Notes under the pieces: generated by a model | Seen by the model: the letters and a program-made list of their open reading frames with translations, nothing else | What the model was told of the DNA's origin: nothing | Databases searched by the model: none | From: Cristatella mucedo | Lineage: Eukaryota; Bryozoa; Phylactolaemata; Cristatellidae | Direction: 5' to 3' | Length of the DNA: 64,000 nucleotides | NCBI GenBank assembly: GCA_009760855.2 | Contig: WPIO01000227.1 | Span: 15,001 to 79,000 of the forward strand | Program-made: the position numbers and the translations under genes | In this document: one piece after another, positions 53,967-64,000 of the stretch | Layout: the number at the start of each line of letters is the position of its first letter | Position numbering within the stretch: the stretch's first letter is position 1

Positions 53967-55655
53967 CTTTAGTGCTATAACTGGTCTCAACAAATAATTC
54001 GCTATACCGCTGGTAGATCCTTCAAACCGTCGGCATTACGAGTAACTTGTCTCCCCTGCTAAAACCATTTACGCGTCTTTTTCCCCGGAAATATGTGTCC
54101 TTTAGTGTTTGTAATAGTCTCAATAAAAAAGTCATTATCCCGCTAGTAGATCCTTCAGACGCCGGCATTACGAGTAACTTATCTTCCCTGCTAAAAGCAT
54201 TTCCGCGTTTTCATTCCGGAAAGATATATCCTTAAGTTATAAATAGTCTCATTAAATGATTAATTGTATCACTGGTAGTGCCGTCCGCCTGCAGGCATTC
54301 CGGCAAAAATATCTCCCCTGCTAAAACAATTTACGCGTCATTTCTTCCGGAAATATATATACTTTAGTGTTATAAGTAGTCACAGAAATAATTCATTATC
54401 TTGCTGGTAAATCCTTCAAACCGTTGGCATTACGACTAACGTACCCCTCCTGCTTAAACCATGTACGCATTTTTCTTTAGGAAGTATAAATCCTATATTG
54501 TTATAAATAGCCTCAGTAAATAATTCTTTAGCCCACTGGTAAATCCTTCAAACTGCAGGCGTTGCGAGTAAGTTATCTCCCATGCTTAAACTTTTTAGGC
54601 TTCTGTTTTCTTCCGGAAAGATATCTCCTTTAGTGTTGGCTTTAATCTCAATAAATCTTTCAGTATCTCCCTAGTAGATCCTGAAAACTGCAGGAACGCG
54701 AGTTAGCTATCCACCTAGCTAAAACTATTTACGCTTAACTCATCCTAACAAATAGGTATTGATCTTACCGGTAGTACCTTCCACGCGCAGGCGTTATTAG
54801 TATGTTATCTCCCCTGCTAAAACCATTTACGCGTTTTTTCTTCCGGAAATAAATCATCCAGTAGTGCTAGAAATAGTCTCAGAAAATGATTCATTATCTC
54901 GTTGGTACATTCTTTAAACCGTCGTTATTACGAGCAACTTATCTCCCCTGCGAAAACCATTTACGCGTTTTTTTTCTCGGAAATATAGATCCAATAGTGT
55001 TATAAATAGTCTCAAAAATCGGTAAATTATCTCGCTGGTAGATCCTTTAAACCGTTGGCATTACGAGTAAATTATCACCCCTGCTAAAACCATTTACGCT
55101 TTTTTTCTCCCAGAAATATATATCCTTTAGTGTTATAAATGGTCTCAGAAAATCATTCATATTTTTGCCGGCAGATCCTTCAAACCGATAGCATTACGGT
55201 TAAGTTATCTCCCCTGCTAAAACCATTCAAGCGTCTTTACTTCCGGAAATAAATATTCTTAATTGTTATCAATAATCTCAATGAATAATTCATTAGCCTC
55301 CTGGTTGATTCTTCTAACCGCAGGCGTTGCGAGTAAGTTATCTGCCCTGCTGAAACTATTTGCGCTTAATTCGTCCCAACCAATAATAATTATCTTACCG
55401 GTAGTACCTTCCAACAGCAGCCGTTCCGAGTAAGTTATCTCCCCTGCTAAAACCATTTACACGTCTTTTCTTCCGGAAATATATATCCTTTATTGTTATA
55501 CATAGTCTTTATAAATAATTCATTAGCCCGGTGGTGAATCTTTTAAACCGCAGGCGTTCTGAGTAGGTTATCTCCCCTGCTAAAATCATTTACGCTTCTA
55601 TTCTTCCGGAAATGTATACCCTTTAGTGTAATAATAAGTCTCAACAAATAGTTCT
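53967..55655 (+). repeat. Satellite C, right array, ~132-bp unit
   Basis: About 13 units. The landmark tctcccctgctaaaacca recurs near 54047, 54180, 54310, 54440, 54575, 54708, 54810, 54943, 55077, 55208, 55340, 55438 and 55575, so the spacing is about 132 bp with two ~100-bp short units. Each unit also has ggtagatccttcaaacc, ttccggaaatatatatcc and agtgttataaatagtct. It is the same family and orientation as 47715-48918. Short open frames in it are ignored. Confidence 0.93.
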
Positions 55656-55659
55656 TCAA

Positions 55660-55690
55660 CCCGAACAGAGAGAGAAACAGCGTGAGAGAG

Positions 55691-55754
<64 letters not shown>

Positions 55755-56042
55755 TGAGATAGTAAGAACAAGAGAAATAAAGAAATAGAGAAAGAGATAG
55801 AGACTGAACAACTGAGAGAGAGAATGAACGACGGAGAGAGAGAAAGAGAAAAACAAATTGAGAGAAAGGCAGATAGCGAGAAATGCAGAGGACAAAGAAA
55901 GCGAGTGAGACTGAACGAGAGAGACAGAGAGAAAGAAAAAGTCAGAGGAAGAGATACAGAAAGAGAGAGTGAGAGTAAGAGAAAGAGAGACTGAGCTGTA
56001 GAGGGATCATGTGAGAGAGACTGATAGAGACAGGTAGAGAAT

Positions 56043-56094
<52 letters not shown>

Positions 56095-56680
56095 GTGAGA
56101 GATAGTGAAAGGGAGGAGATAGAGAGTGAGGAACAAACAAAGAGACTGTAAGAGAAACATACAGAGGCAGACAGAGAAAAAGAGAGCAAGAGAGTGACAG
56201 TGGGTGAATGATACAAAGGAAAGAAAAAGAGAAAGGAAGAGAGACCGCAGTGAGTGAGAGCAAGAGAATTAGAGAGACAGAGAGGGAGCGAGTGTAAGGG
56301 AGAGCGAGTGTGAGAGAGAGCGAATGTGAGAGAGAAAGCGAGTGTGAGAGAGAGCGAGTGTAAGAGGGGAAGAGCGAGTGTAGGACAGAGATAGCGAGTT
56401 GCGAGAGAGATGGAGCGAGTGTGAGACAGAGAAAGCGAGAGTGAGAGAGAACAAGTGTGAGAGAGATGAGCGAGAGTGAGCGTGTGGGAGAAACCGATTG
56501 GGAGGCAGAGCGAGTGTGAGGGAAACCGATTGGGAGGCAGAGCGAGTGTTAGAGTGAGCGAGTGTTATAGAGAGCGAGTTTGAGATAGGAAGTGTGAGAG
56601 AGAGTCTGAGATACAGAGTGTGAGAGAGCGAGCGTGAGGGAGAGCGAGTGTGACAGAAAGCGAGTGGCAGAGAGAGAATG

Positions 56681-56748
<68 letters not shown>

Positions 56749-57006
56749 AGTGAGAGAGAGGCAGTGTGAGAGAGAGCGAGTGTGAGGGAGAGAGTGTGTG
56801 ACCGAGAGAGAGAGAGAGAGAAGAACTGTGAGGAAGAGTGTAAGAAAGCGAGTGAGAGAGAGAGAGCGAGTGGGTGAGAAAATATAAGAGAGCGAGTGAG
56901 AGAGAGAGCGAGTGCGAGAGAGAGCGGATGTAAGAGAGTGCGAGTGTGAGAAAACGAGTGTGAGAGAGGGCGGGTGTGAGAGAGAGAAACCATGTTAGAG
57001 AGAGTG

Positions 57007-57077
<71 letters not shown>

Positions 57078-57338
57078 TGTGAGAGAGACCGAGTGTGAGG
57101 GAGAGCGAGAGTGAGAGAGAGCGAATGTGAGAGAGAGCGACTGAGATAGAGAGCAAGTTTGAAAGAGGAAGTGTGGGAGAGAGTCTAGGAGAGAGAGAGA
57201 GAGAGAGTGTAAAGGATAGCGAGTGTGAGAGAGAGAGCGATTGTGAGAGAGAGCGAATGTGAGAGAGAGAGCGAGTGTGAGGGAGAGCGAGTGTGAGAGG
57301 GAGCGTGAGAGAGAGTGTGAGAGTGGGTGACAGAGAGA

Positions 57339-57394
<56 letters not shown>

Positions 57395-57463
57395 GGGGTG
57401 AGAGAGAGGGCGAAAGTGGGGGAGAGAGTGTAAGAGAGAGCGTGAGAGTATGAGCGAGAGTGT

Positions 57464-57546
<83 letters not shown>

Positions 57547-57661
57547 AGTGAGAGAGAGAGAGAGAGGGCGAGTGTGAGGGAGAGAGAGCGTACGAGAGCG
57601 AGTGACAGAGGGAGTGAGTGTGAGAGAGAAAGCAAGTGTGAGAGTGCGAGAGAGAGCGAGC

Positions 57662-57744
<83 letters not shown>

Positions 57745-58484
57745 TGTAAGGGAGAGCGAGTGTGAGAGAGAGCGAGTGTGAGAGAGGGTTAGTGTGAAAA
57801 AGAGGGAGTAAGAGCGAGTGTAGAAGAGAGAGTGTGAGAAAGAGAGCGACTGTGAGATGGAGCGAATGTGAGAGACAGCGTGAGAGAGTGTGATTGAGAG
57901 TGTGTGATTGAGAGAGAGAGAGAGAAAGTATAAGAGGGCGAGTGTGAAGGAGAGAGTGTGAGAGAGAAAGCAAGTGTGAGAGAGTGGGAGAGAGAGCGTG
58001 CGTGAGAGAGAAAGTGAGTGTGAGAGAGAGTGTGTGACAGTGAGACCGAGTGTGAGAGAGTGTGTGGCAGCGAGAGCGAGTGTGAGAGAGTGTGAGTGAG
58101 ACCGAGTGTGAGAGAGACCAAGTGTGAGGGAGAGTGAGAGTGAGAGAGAGAGAGAGAGCAAGTGTGAGAGAGAGCGAGTGTGACAGAGAGAGATTTTGAT
58201 AGAGGAAATATGAGAGAGTGTATGAGAGAGAGCGAGTGTGAGAGAAAGAACGAGTCGAAGAGAGTGTGAGTGTGAGAGAGAGTGTGAGAGAGCGAGTGGG
58301 ATAGGGAGCGAGAGATGGAGAGAGTGGAGTGTGAGAGAGAGAGCGAGTTTGAGAAAGAGCGAGTGTGAGAAACATAGTGTGAGAGAGAGAGGAAGATGAA
58401 GTAAGAAAGAGAGAGAGAGAGAGAGGGAGAGAGAGTTTGAGAGTTAAAAAGAGAGGAAGTGTAAGAGATAGTTTAGGAGAGAGT

Positions 58485-58538
<54 letters not shown>

Positions 58539-58545
58539 GAGACAG
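55660..58545. repeat. GA-rich simple-sequence tract
   Basis: About 2.9 kb made of (GA)n runs (longest near 56690-56746, 57010-57073, 57465-57544 and 57664-57742) alternating with gcgagtgtgagagaga-type units of about 16-18 bp. Because GA/GTGA units contain few stops, very long frames stay open on the minus strand in all phases (up to 396 codons of SLSLSL/HTRS repeats). They overlap one another and have no complex sequence, so none is a gene. Confidence 0.97.
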
Positions 58546-59129
58546 TATAATTATAGGCTTTGAATTACAAGGTTTAGAAGTTAGGAGTGAAAGGGTTTGG
58601 AATCCTAGTGTTTACGCAGCCACTTGCGGCAGGTCGAGATAGTTAGCGACATCTCGCAGAAAAACTTGGCAACTCGCAGCTTCGCGATATATCGAATTAG
58701 ATAGAGAAAAGGTGCCCGGAAGCTCACATTAGCTTGCGGTAGCACGTGTCACCGCAAGGCAGTTTTCCGTTGCTCTAAGCAGCTTCGATCTTATCAAAAA
58801 CAATTGAGGCAGCTCGCATGACCTAAAGGCACAACGTTGCAACAACTTTAAGCTCGCGGGGCTTGCGGGATCTTGCAGTAGCTTACCACATATTGCAGTA
58901 GCTCCCTGCTGCTTACCCAACATGGCGAAAGATTGAGAAAGACGGAAAACATGTGGCAGCATAGCTTAGATCGGTGACGGTCGCGTCAGCTTACGGCAAA
59001 TCAAGGAAGATCGATGCCACTCGCGGCAGCTGCCGGCAGCTTACAGTTCACGCAGCAGATAGCGGCAGCACGGTACAGATAGAGGAAGATAAAAAACTAC
59101 TCGTGGGAGCTTGCAGTTGCTTGCAGTTG

Positions 59130-59690
59130 CTCGGGAACATAACAATCGGGGACGTAACAATCGGAGACGTAACAATCGGAGACGTAACAATCGGAGACGT
59201 AACAATCGGAGACGTAATAATCAGGAACGTAATAATCGGGCACGTAATCATCGGGGACGCAATATTCGGGGACATAATAATCGGGTACGTAGTAATCGGG
59301 CTCGTTATAATTGGTTACAAAATAATCGGGTACGTAATAGTCAGGTATGTAATAATCGGGCACCTAATAATCGTGGACGTGATGATCGGGGACGTAACAA
59401 TCGGGTACGTAATAGTCGGGCACGTAATAATCGGGCTTGGAATGATCGGGCTCGGATTGATCGGTTCAGAACGATCGGGATCGGAATGATCGGGTGCGGA
59501 ACGATCGGGCTCGGCACGATCGGGTTCAGAATTGTTGGGCTCGGAATTGTCGGGCTCGGAATTGTCCAGCTCGGAATTTTCGGGCCCGGAAACATTGAGC
59601 ACGGTATCGTCGGGCAAGGAATCGTCGTACACGCAATCGTCTGGCACGCAATCGTCGGGCAAGGAAGAGAAAACGAGCCAGATCTTCGCA
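59130..59690 (+). repeat. 15-bp minisatellite block 1 (aacaatcggagacgt type)
   Basis: About 36 tandem copies of a 15-bp unit that drifts along the block from aacaatcggagacgt to aataatcgggtacgt to gatcgggctcggaat and aatcgtcgggcacgg types. All three frames stay open for long stretches, giving pentapeptide repeats such as PDYYV on the minus strand. This follows from the unit being divisible by three. Confidence 0.93.
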
Positions 59691-60289
59691 GCGGGCAGTA
59701 GCACATGGCTATTCGTGGGAGCTTGCGGCTGCTCACATCACGTCGTTATAGCTCTTAAAATATCACGGCTAATTGCAGCAGATCGCACCAGATCGCTGCA
59801 CATCGCGGTGGATCGCAGTAATTCGCAGAAGCTGGCGGAAGCTCGCGATAGCACAATATGCAGCTAGCGGAAACTCACGTTAGCCTGCGGTAGCACGTGT
59901 AACAGCGTGGCAGTTTGCCGCTGCTTGCCGTTTGCCTCAGCTTTGACCTGATCAGGAAAAATCAAGGCAGCTCGCGGAATCTCAAGGCACAACGTTGCGA
60001 CTAGCTTACGCTCGGGGGGGGGGGGGCTTGCAGGAGCTTGCAGTAATTTACAGCATATCGCAAAAGCTCGCGGCTGATTTTCAAAGCTCGCGACAGATTA
60101 AGAAAAATGGAAAACTCGTGGCAACATAGCTCAGATCGGTGAAACTCGTGTCAGCTTACGGTAAATCGAGGAACATTGATTCCATTCGCGGCGCCAACCG
60201 GTAGCTTACAGTTCTCGCAGCAGTAATCCGCACCACGCTACAGATAGGCGAAGATGGAAACAACTCGTGGGCACTCGCCATTGCTTGCA

Positions 60290-60728
60290 ATGCTCAGGGA
60301 CATAATATTCAGGGACGTAATAAACGACGACGTAATAGTCTTGTTGTAATAATCGCGTACGTAATCATCGGGCTCGTAATAGTCGGGTAGGTTGGGTAAG
60401 AAATTTTTGGCTACGTAATAATCAGACACGTAATCATCGAAGACGTAATAAATTGGGACGTATTAAATGGGTTTGTAGTAATTGGTCTCGTATTAATCGG
60501 GTACGTAATAATCAGAGACGTAATAATTGGGAACGTAATAATCGGGTACGTAATAATCGGGCACGTAATCATCAGGGACGTATTGATCGGGGACGTAATA
60601 ATCAGGCTCGTTGTAATCGGGTATGTAATAATCGGGTACGTAATTATCGGAAACCTAATAATCGGGGACGTGATGATCAGGTACGTAATATTCGGGTACG
60701 TAATAATCGGAGACGTAATATTCAGCTA
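60290..60728 (+). repeat. 15-bp minisatellite block 2
   Basis: The second copy of the 15-bp array in the plus arm (aataatcgggtacgt and aataatcggagacgt units), about 28 copies. It ends exactly where the orientation of satellite D reverses. Confidence 0.92.
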
Positions 60729-60745
60729 CGACGTGTTGCGAGCTG
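60720..60745. other. Inversion junction in satellite D
   Basis: The plus-oriented 15-bp array (ending acgtaatattcagctacgac) passes directly into minus-oriented decamer DNA (gtgttgcgagctgctgcaag). Downstream everything down to the end of the window is in reverse complement relative to 58546-60728. Confidence 0.75.
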
Positions 60746-60894
60746 CTGCAAGCTGCCGCGAATAGGCGTGTGCTACCCCACGCTGCAAAGATCTGGTGCG
60801 TTTTTTCTATCTAATTTGATATACCGCGAACCTGCGAGTTGCCAAGCTCTTCTGCGAGATGTCACGAACTATCCCGAGCTGCCGCAAGTTGCTG

Positions 60895-61150
60895 CATAAA
60901 CCCTATGATTCCAAACCTTTTCACTCCTAAATTATAAACCCTGCAATTCAAAGGCTTTAATTCTCAATATAATATTCAAACCCTATAATTCCAAACCCCA
61001 AATTTTCAAACCGTGTAGTAAAACAGTCAATTATCTACCCAATAACTGTATGCTTGATAACCCTGACGCTATAAGTCGACACCGTATAACCCTAGAATTC
61101 CAAACCCTGCGATTTCAAACGCTTTAAATCAAACCGAACTATTCCAAACC
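60895..61150 (-). repeat. AT-rich aaaccctataattcc segment of satellite D
   Basis: A run of degenerate 15-bp units of the form aaaccctataattcc. Homologous segments lie at 62352-62600 and 63815-64000, and in inverse at 58550-58600. The unit length equals that of the adjacent cccgacgattccgtg array, into which it grades at about 61150 and 62600. Confidence 0.75.
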
Positions 61151-61665
61151 CTACGATTCCGTGACCGACGACTCCGTGTACGACGATTCCGTGTACGACG
61201 ATTCTGTGCCCGACGATTCCGTGCCCGATGATTCCGTGCCCGACGATTCCGAGCCCGAAAACTCCGGAGCCCGACGATTCTGAGCCCAACAATTCCGAGC
61301 CCGACAATTCTGAGCACGATCGTTCCGAACCCGATCGTTACGCTCCCAATCGTTCTGAACCCCAATCGATCCAAAACCGATCGATCCAAACCCAATCGCT
61401 TCGTACCCGATCATTACAAGCCCAATCATTCCGAGCCCGACAATTAAAAGCCCGTTTATCACGCATCTAATTATCAAGTGTCCGATTTATACGTCCCCGA
61501 TTATTACGTCCCCGATTATCCGGTGCCCGATCATTACGTACCCGATTATCACGTTCCCGATTACGTTCACGATTAATACGAGCCAGATTTTCACTTGCTC
61601 GATTATCACGTGATCGATTATTACGTGCCCAATTATTACGCGCCCGATTTTTACGTCTCCGAGCA
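61150..61665 (-). repeat. 15-bp minisatellite block 3 (cccgacgattccgtg to cccgattattacgtg)
   Basis: About 34 tandem 15-bp units, the reverse complement of blocks 1 and 2, with the same ordered drift from the CG-rich form to the AT-rich form. Long frames such as PDDSV and PDYYV repeats are by-products. Confidence 0.93.
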
Positions 61666-62599
61666 ATGCAAGCAACTGCAAGTGGCCACTAGTTGTTTCC
61701 ATCTTCCCGTGCCTGAAGCGTGCTGCCGCTATCTACATGCGAAAACTGTAAGCTACCGGTAGCTCCCACGAGTGGAATCGATCTTCCTCGATTTTCCACC
61801 AGCTGACGCCAGTGTAACCGATCTAAGCTAAGCTGCCACAAGTTTTTCATCATTGTTAATCTGTCGCAAGCTGTAGCAAACCACCGCGAGCGTTTGCGAT
61901 ATGATATAAGCTACTGCAAGCTCCTGCAAGCCCCGCGAGATTCAAACGTTGAGCCTTGAGGTCCCGCAAGCTGCATCGATTGTTCCTGATAAAGTCGAAG
62001 CTGCTTCAAGCAGCGGTAAACTGCCGCGCGGTGACAAGTGCTACCGCAGGCTAATGTGAGTTTCCGCTAGCTGCTTTTAACTATCGCGAGCTAGCTTGGG
62101 CAGCTGTGAATTAGTGCGATCTGCCGCGATTGGTAATGATCTGGTGCGATCTGTCGCAATTAACCGTGAGATTCTACGGGCAGCCATGACGTGATGCGAG
62201 CTGCGGCAAGATGCCGCAAAAAGCCTTGTGCTACCGCACGCTGCAAAGATTCTGCACGTTCTCTATATCTAATTCAATATTCCGCAAAGATTCGAGTTGC
62301 CAAGCTCTTCTGTGAGATGTCGCGAACGATCCCGAGCTACCGCAAGTTGCTGCATAAACCCTACTATTCCAAACCCTTTCACTCCTAACTTCTAAACCCT
62401 GTAATTCGAAGCCTAAAATTCACAACATTTTTAATATTGAAACCTTATAATTCTGAACCCCATAATTTCCAACCGTGTAATAAAAACCATTCAATTACTT
62501 ACCCGATAATTGTATGCCTGCTAACCCAGACACTATAATTAAACATCGTATAAACCTAGAATTACAGACCCTACGAATCTAAACCATTTGAATGCGAAC

Positions 62600-63150
62600 C
62601 CTACGATTCCGAACCCTACGATTCAGTGCGCGACGATTTCGTGCCCGACGATTCCGTGTACGACGATTCCGTGCCCGATTTGTTTGTGCCCGACGATCCC
62701 GAGCCCGACGATTCCGAACCCGATCGTTCCGCACCCAATTGTTCCGAACCCGATCGTTCCGCACCCAATTGTTCAGAATCCGATCGTTCCGAACCTTATC
62801 GTTTTGAACCAGTTAATTACAATCCCGATCACTACGAGCCCAATCAGTCTGATCCGACCATTCCAAGCCAGCCTGACATTTACGTGCCCGATTATTACGT
62901 GCCCGATTACAACGTGCCCGACTATTACATACCCGATTATTACGTACCCGATTAATACGAGCCCAATTATTACGATCCCGATTGTTACGTACCCAAGTAT
63001 TACGTATCCGATTACAACAGACCCGATTATTACGAGCCCGATTTGAACGTACCCGATTATTACGTCCCGATCATTACGTCCCTGATTATTAATTAACCAA
63101 ATAATACGTACCCGATTACTACGTGCCCGATTATTACGTCCCCAAGCACT
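62600..63150 (-). repeat. 15-bp minisatellite block 4
   Basis: About 36 units of the same type as block 3, one higher-order period (~1460 bp) downstream, with the same order of variants along the block. Confidence 0.93.
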
Positions 63151-64000
63151 GCAAGCAACTGCAAGTGGCCACTAGTTGTTTCCATCTTCCCTATTCAGTA
63201 GCGTGCTGCCGCTATCTGCTGGGAGACTTGTAAGCTACCGGTAGCTGCTGCGAGTGGCATTGATCCATCTCGATTTGTCGAAAGTTGACGCGAGTGTTGC
63301 TGATCTAAGTTATGCTGCCACATGTTTTCCATCTTTCTTAATTTGTTGCAAGCTTTGCAAACAGCCACGAGCTTCTGCGATATGCTGTAAGCTACCGCCA
63401 GCTCCTGCAAGCCTCGTGAGCTTAAGCTAGTTGCAACGTTGTACCTTGAGGTCCCGCGAGCTGCCTCGATTGTTTGTGATCAGGTCGAAGCTGCTGACAG
63501 CAGCGGCAAACTGCCGCGCGAGATTCCGCAAGTTGCCCTAAGCTGTCGCGAGCTATCTTGAGCAGCTGGAAATTTGTGCGATCTGCTGCGATGTGCAGCG
63601 ATCAGGTGCGACCTGCCGCAATCAGCCGTGACATTCCACGAGCAGCCATGACGTGATGCGAGCTGGAGCAAGCTGCCGTGAAAATCCGTGTGCTACCGCA
63701 CGCTGCGAAGATCCGGCGCGTTTTCTCTATCTAATTTAATATACCACGAAGCTGCAGGTTGTCAAGCTCTTCTGCGAGATGTCGCGAACTATCCCGAGCT
63801 GCCGCAAGTTGCTGAGAAAACCCTATGATTCCAAACCTTTTCACTCGTAACATCTAAACCCTGTAATTGAAAGCCTATTTTTCTCAAAATTATATTCAAC
63901 CCCTATAATTTTGAACCCCACAATTTCCAACCGTGTAATAAAAAAACATGTAATTATCCACACTATAATGGTATGCCCGCTAACGCAGACGCTATAATTC

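Larger units (their letters stand above)
58546..60735 (+). repeat. Satellite D, plus arm
   Basis: A mosaic repeat: satellite-B-like decamer DNA, a 15-bp minisatellite block and a short AT-rich segment. A segment of the form ggtgac/ggtgaa...cgtcagcttacggcaaat occurs at 58965 and 60135 (spacing about 1170 bp), and tagcacgtgtcaccgc/taacagcg at 58740 and 59890. There are about two units. The start (58550-58620, tataggctttgaatta...aaagggtttgg) is the inverse of the segments at 60895-60970 and 63815-63880. A 13-G run lies at 60014-60026. Confidence 0.82.
60736..64000 (-). repeat. Satellite D, minus arm, ~1461-bp higher-order unit
   Basis: The segment ccaaaccttttcactc recurs at about 60913, 62373 and 63833, giving a regular ~1460-bp period over at least 2.2 units to the window end. 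Each unit runs: decamer DNA ending in agctgccgcaagttgctg, an AT-rich aaaccctataattcc segment, a 15-bp minisatellite, then decamer DNA again. Open frames in it follow the 15-bp repeats and are not genes. Confidence 0.88.

Noticed and set aside
55598-58375. Very long minus-strand open frames (221-396 codons) of Ser/Leu/His/Thr repeats
   Set aside because: They overlap in different frames and arise from GA-rich simple sequence that lacks stop codons. There is no complex protein sequence.
59130-59704. Pentapeptide repeat proteins (PDYYV, PDDSV, ATGRI-type frames)
   Set aside because: The 15-bp unit keeps all frames open. The pattern does not follow the A(D/N)LXX consensus of true pentapeptide-repeat proteins.
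60895-61150. Telomere-like aaaccct repeats
   Set aside because: The unit is about 15 bp with a variable attcca part, not the tandem TTAGGG or TTTAGGG hexamer/heptamer. It lies inside satellite D.

Overview
The window looks like repeat-rich, probably heterochromatic DNA from a eukaryote, most likely an invertebrate animal. The signs are a Ty3/gypsy-type LTR retrotransposon, 3' ends of CR1/L2/Jockey-like non-LTR retrotransposons, several nested satellite families, and a decayed Polinton/adintovirus-like DNA virus fragment. I found no intact cellular gene, tRNA or rRNA. The species cannot be named from the sequence.

Layout. 1-690: satellite A (a 21-bp-based repeat, minus orientation). About 690-7547: one Ty3/gypsy element on the minus strand, with two ~1.3-1.4 kb LTRs, a tRNA-Lys-type primer-binding site and broken protease, reverse transcriptase/RNase H and integrase, but no recognisable gag. 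7548-7925: satellite A again. About 7966-8668: a 5'-truncated LINE 3' end. 8690-18427: satellite A in plus orientation as about ten ~970-bp higher-order units. 18428-29184: satellite A inverted, as about 22 units of ~460-490 bp.

29185-46903: satellite B, built on a 10-bp unit (consensus gagctgccgc), switching orientation near 31366, 33766 and 41222; the last block is a regular ~150-bp satellite. 46905-47640: a second LINE fragment running into a 15-bp minisatellite. 47715-55655: satellite C (~132-bp unit), interrupted by a clean LINE insertion (47918-48555) and by an AT-rich ~5 kb endogenous DNA virus fragment (about 48919-53966). 55660-58545: a GA-rich simple-sequence tract. 58546-64000: satellite D, a mosaic of satellite-B-like DNA and 15-bp minisatellites, again in two inverted arms that meet near 60735.

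The most interesting part is the AT-rich island at 48.9-54.0 kb. At least nine collinear small genes on the plus strand end in the N-terminal part of a double-jelly-roll-type major capsid protein. They include two tandem paralogues, a charged coiled-coil protein and a fragment resembling a conserved segment linked to Polinton-type DNA polymerases. Nearly all are broken by frameshifts or in-frame stops. Both ends of the island abut the same satellite. The second theme is architecture: the three largest satellite families (A, B and D) occur as opposed inverted arms, and the short units of A and B (21 and 10 bp) are close to whole turns of the DNA helix.
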